From: Candidatus Lernaella stagnicola
GTDB lineage: Bacteria; Lernaellota; Lernaellaia; Lernaellales; Lernaellaceae
Reading direction: 5' to 3'
Assembly (NCBI GenBank): GCA_030765525.1
Contig: JAVCCK010000038.1
Location: forward strand, 286,882-350,881
DNA length: 64,000 nt
In this document: one piece after another, positions 61,867 through 64,000 of the stretch
Position numbering within the stretch: position 1 is the stretch's first letter
Layout of the letters: every line of letters starts with the position of its first letter
Notes under the pieces: generated by a model
The model's input: only the letters and a program-made list of their open reading frames with translations
Told to the model about the DNA's origin: nothing
Database searches by the model: none
Position numbers and translations under genes: made by a program

Positions 61867-62846
61867 ACTCCTCAAGCCGAACAAACAATGATGCTCAGAG
61901 TTCGAGAAAGTCCGTGTTTTTCTATCCCTCCCACTTTTCTGATGACCCTGATTTTGCACGACCATTCAATCTAAGCACGCAACTTTATCCGCATATGTTT
62001 GTTGAAGATGTTACCCTTGATGTTTACCCACCTGAATCACGAGAAAAAAAACGAATCGACTTGGTGCCCGAAAGCCGAGGAGTTGAACGGATGGTCGCGG
62101 AATCCCTTCGCCACAACGAATGGTACGGTGATTTGGATTCCGCTCTGCGGAACTTTTTCGGCAACTGCGTGGAGACTATCCTGTCGTTCGGCGAGAGTTT
62201 TTATGAGTTGGCGTACCTATCTAAACTCGGGGCGGACAAACCAACCGCATTCGAGATCGTTCCAATTGCGCCGGGCAGCTTGAGGAGGGGCTCGAAGGCC
62301 TTTGTTCAGCGCATTCCGGTGAAACTCGCGGCCGAATCTAACTTGCCCAGGGAAATCGCCATTCCGGCGGCGAATATCCTCCGTTTTGTCGCACCGCCTC
62401 CTTTGGGCGACAACGTCGGCCTTTTCATGAAAGAGCTCGCTGAGGCGCGTCTTTTTGAAATGCCGCACCCAAAGGCCAGCTCCATTCACGGCGACACTCC
62501 AAACGGCTATGATTTTCAGGAAGCCGTGAAGTTGGAGAAATCCGCGATTGCCCAGATAACCAAGAAGCTCGGTTGGAACGCGCGCGGCTTGTTTGATGAC
62601 AGCATGACGGAGCACTATCAACTGGCGAGACGGCTTCGGTTTGAGCGCTTTTGCATTCAATTTCGCGAATGCATATTGGCGCAACTGAACGAGGGATTAA
62701 ACCGCGCCGGCCACCGAATCGGTTTTGAAGCTCAGATAGTCCTCCAGGGACTACCTACCATCGATGACGTAGCCCAATCAGAAGCAGCTTTGCGAGAAGG
62801 TGCAAAGTCCTTTCACGAAATAATGGCCCCGTTCGTTGGGATCTGA
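61863..62846 (+). CDS. Unknown soluble protein, accessory module gene 2
   Basis: A 327-residue protein overlapping the previous gene by ATGA. Segments such as WYGDLDSALRNFFGNCVETI, LSFGESFYELAYLSK and AFEIVPIAPGSLRR with IPAANILRFVAPPP faintly recall phage portal-like or capsid-associated proteins. In those an amphipathic core precedes a P-rich loop. This is only a weak resemblance. The C-terminal half is helical (HYQLARRLRFERFCIQFREC). I assign no function. With the membrane protein it makes a two-gene unit that is probably acquired, given base composition and flanking repeats. Confidence 0.6.
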   Translation: MNSSSRTNNDAQSSRKSVFFYPSHFSDDPDFARPFNLSTQLYPHMFVEDVTLDVYPPESREKKRIDLVPESRGVERMVAESLRHNEWYGDLDSALRNFFGNCVETILSFGESFYELAYLSKLGADKPTAFEIVPIAPGSLRRGSKAFVQRIPVKLAAESNLPREIAIPAANILRFVAPPPLGDNVGLFMKELAEARLFEMPHPKASSIHGDTPNGYDFQEAVKLEKSAIAQITKKLGWNARGLFDDSMTEHYQLARRLRFERFCIQFRECILAQLNEGLNRAGHRIGFEAQIVLQGLPTIDDVAQSEAALREGAKSFHEIMAPFVGI

Positions 62847-63296
62847 AGGTAACGAATGAAATTAGGGCACCTCGTCCAAGAAAACTAGAAGTCGATCGAA
62901 TCTCTTTTTCTCGCCTTCTTTGAGGGTCGCAGCCACACGGTTCTTCCCCCCCCCCTCAAGCCCCCCGAAGCGGAGGGAGGTGCGACGTTCAGGGTATAGG
63001 GGATAGGGCGTAGGGCATGTTCAGCACAACGGCGGCGGGCGATTTGTGAATCGCTTTTACATTTGGGCCACGCCCACGAAGGCGCCGACGGAAAGGGCTT
63101 TTTCCATTGCGCGCCCTGCGGCGCTTCAGTCGAAATGACAGGTGGTGGGGCGGTGACGTGGTGCGAGGGCGCGATTCATCGCGCCTTCGCCAATCGCAGA
63201 AAAAATTGAGTATGGCGTCCCCGGAATTTGCTCACCCCAAAAGTCGCCTAATCCTGTGGGGACACTACCCCCTCCCCCATCTCGACCCTTGGCAAG
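62847..63296. other. Non-coding right flank of the accessory island
   Basis: No gene found. It holds a C-tract with GC-rich short repeats (62948-63015), the 15-nt repeat copy at 63217-63231 and a GTGGGGACACTA phrase in reverse sense, (63257-63268). Nothing else was identified. Confidence 0.5.
63217..63231 (+). repeat. Right copy of 15-nt direct repeat
   Basis: Same GTCCCCGGAATTTGC as at 58995-59009; it closes the island. Confidence 0.7.
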
Positions 63297-63986
63297 CTAC
63301 TCGACCGTGAGAGGCTCGTGCGGATACCGCGCATTGCGGTTCTGGAACGAGAGGACATTCTTCTTCAGGATAACGCCCTCGTCGATCACCATGGCGCGTC
63401 GAATCGTCTCGTTTTCAAGCCAGCCCTCGCGTCCTGACACCACCGACGGTATGTGGACAATCAGTGCAGCAGAGACCGACCGGGACGCGCTTTCCCAGAG
63501 ATAGCTGGGTGTATGATCTACTGCGTAGTAGTCCACCGTGCCGACTTTGAACATCGGAGCATCAAAAGTGGTCGGTTTGGCAAATGAGAATCCCATTCCC
63601 TCGTCGCAGCTAACATCGACGATGAGGCAATGCCTCTTAAGGCGCGCAACATCCTCCGCGGTAACGTACATGAGCGGCTCATCCGGATCCTGAAAGATCC
63701 CATTCACGATGATGTCGGCTTCACCAAGCAGGTCGATAAAAGGTCTTTCCGTCCCGTCGTGTTCCACGACGAGGAGTCGTGGTTCACCCTGCTTGCCCTT
63801 GCGCAGGCGAACATAGTGACAATCCAGCACTTCCTCTCGGACCTCGTGGTCGGGACGTTGAATGCAGACCGTTATGTCTTTGAACCCACGAGCTTTGAGT
63901 GCGTAAATAGCCCCCCTACTTACCGCACCAAAGCTGACGATGATCGTCTTGCGCTGGTCGCCATAATTCCCGTCGATCCCCTTCAA
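63297..63986 (-). CDS. N5-(carboxyethyl)ornithine synthase-like protein, partial
   Basis: The reading frame continues beyond the window edge on the minus strand, so the N-terminal part is missing and the TTG at 63986 is not the true start. Visible are a Rossmann segment, TIIVSFGAVSRGAIYALKAR, then ADIIVNGIFQDPDEPLMYV. LIVDVSCDEGMGFSFAKPTT and VDHTPSYLWESASRSVSAAL follow. The chain ends NVLSFQNRNARYPHEPL. These fit the AlaDH/PNT-type fold of N5-(carboxyethyl)ornithine synthase, which makes a carboxyethyl-amino acid from ornithine or lysine and pyruvate with NAD(P)H. Saccharopine dehydrogenase-like alternatives remain. The gene lies outside the island's right repeat. Confidence 0.65.
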   Translation of the reverse strand: MKGIDGNYGDQRKTIIVSFGAVSRGAIYALKARGFKDITVCIQRPDHEVREEVLDCHYVRLRKGKQGEPRLLVVEHDGTERPFIDLLGEADIIVNGIFQDPDEPLMYVTAEDVARLKRHCLIVDVSCDEGMGFSFAKPTTFDAPMFKVGTVDYYAVDHTPSYLWESASRSVSAALIVHIPSVVSGREGWLENETIRRAMVIDEGVILKKNVLSFQNRNARYPHEPLTVE

Positions 63987-64000
63987 TTGAAGAGCATGCA

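Noticed and set aside
62948-63020. C-tract and GGGATAGGGC repeats as a telomere-like or origin element
   Set aside because: The phrases are short and irregular, with no DnaA boxes or other origin features.

Overview
The window comes from a GC-rich, Gram-negative-type bacterium with an outer membrane. It has outer-membrane barrel-like proteins, many lipoproteins, SurA-like chaperones and a PilT retraction ATPase. The mfd - PpiC - PpiC - SurA gene order and the exported lipoproteins with Asp/Asn-rich spacers after the lipobox suggest a lineage near the former Deltaproteobacteria (Myxococcota or Lernaellota-like). That placement is inference from gene content, not from a marker tree. No rRNA, tRNA, CRISPR array, intact insertion sequence or prophage was seen.

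Layout. 1-4.0 kb: partial outer-membrane protein, Cys-rich lipoprotein, ceramidase-like enzyme. 4.0-9.6 kb: exported TPR protein overlapping a PP-loop ATPase gene, a TldD-like protease and a methyltransferase. 9.7-19.6 kb: core block recA, pilT, UbiA-type prenyltransferase, mfd and three parvulin/SurA-type chaperones. 19.6-27.7 kb: VOC protein, an S41 peptidase broken by an in-frame TAG, SCP2-like protein with Fe-alcohol dehydrogenase, DUF218 lipoprotein, a TrpB2-type tryptophan synthase beta gene behind a Trp-codon leader and terminator, and a saccharopine-dehydrogenase-like reductase. 27.7-45.5 kb: surface and envelope genes (gamma-carbonic anhydrase-like, two SGNH hydrolases, HEAT lipoprotein, GT-C-like membrane protein, three coupled single-pass membrane proteins, methyltransferase, B12-radical SAM protein, acyltransferase, three Asp-rich lipoproteins in a row). 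45.6-58.8 kb: ileS, SDR, LarA-like, GNATs, a probable selenoprotein, hydG, acyl-CoA dehydrogenase and more Asp-rich proteins. 58.8-63.3 kb: an accessory island with two overlapping genes of unknown function, visibly richer in A+T and bounded by a 15-nt direct repeat. The window ends inside an N5-(carboxyethyl)ornithine synthase-like gene.

Three observations stand out. (1) The thioredoxin-fold gene at 52082-52603 has an in-frame TGA exactly where the first Cys of a CxxC site belongs, followed by a hairpin of bacterial SECIS geometry, so it looks like a Prx-like/SelU-type selenoprotein. (2) The trpB2 gene has a classical attenuator: a 30-residue leader with four consecutive Trp codons plus a fifth, a matching antiterminator and an intrinsic terminator. 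(3) The two-gene module at 59194-62846 is a candidate undescribed mobile or defence-like system.

Promoters with a TTGnnn - 17 - TATGAT form recur. At three loci the -10 box lies exactly 6 nt before an ATG, which suggests leaderless transcripts.
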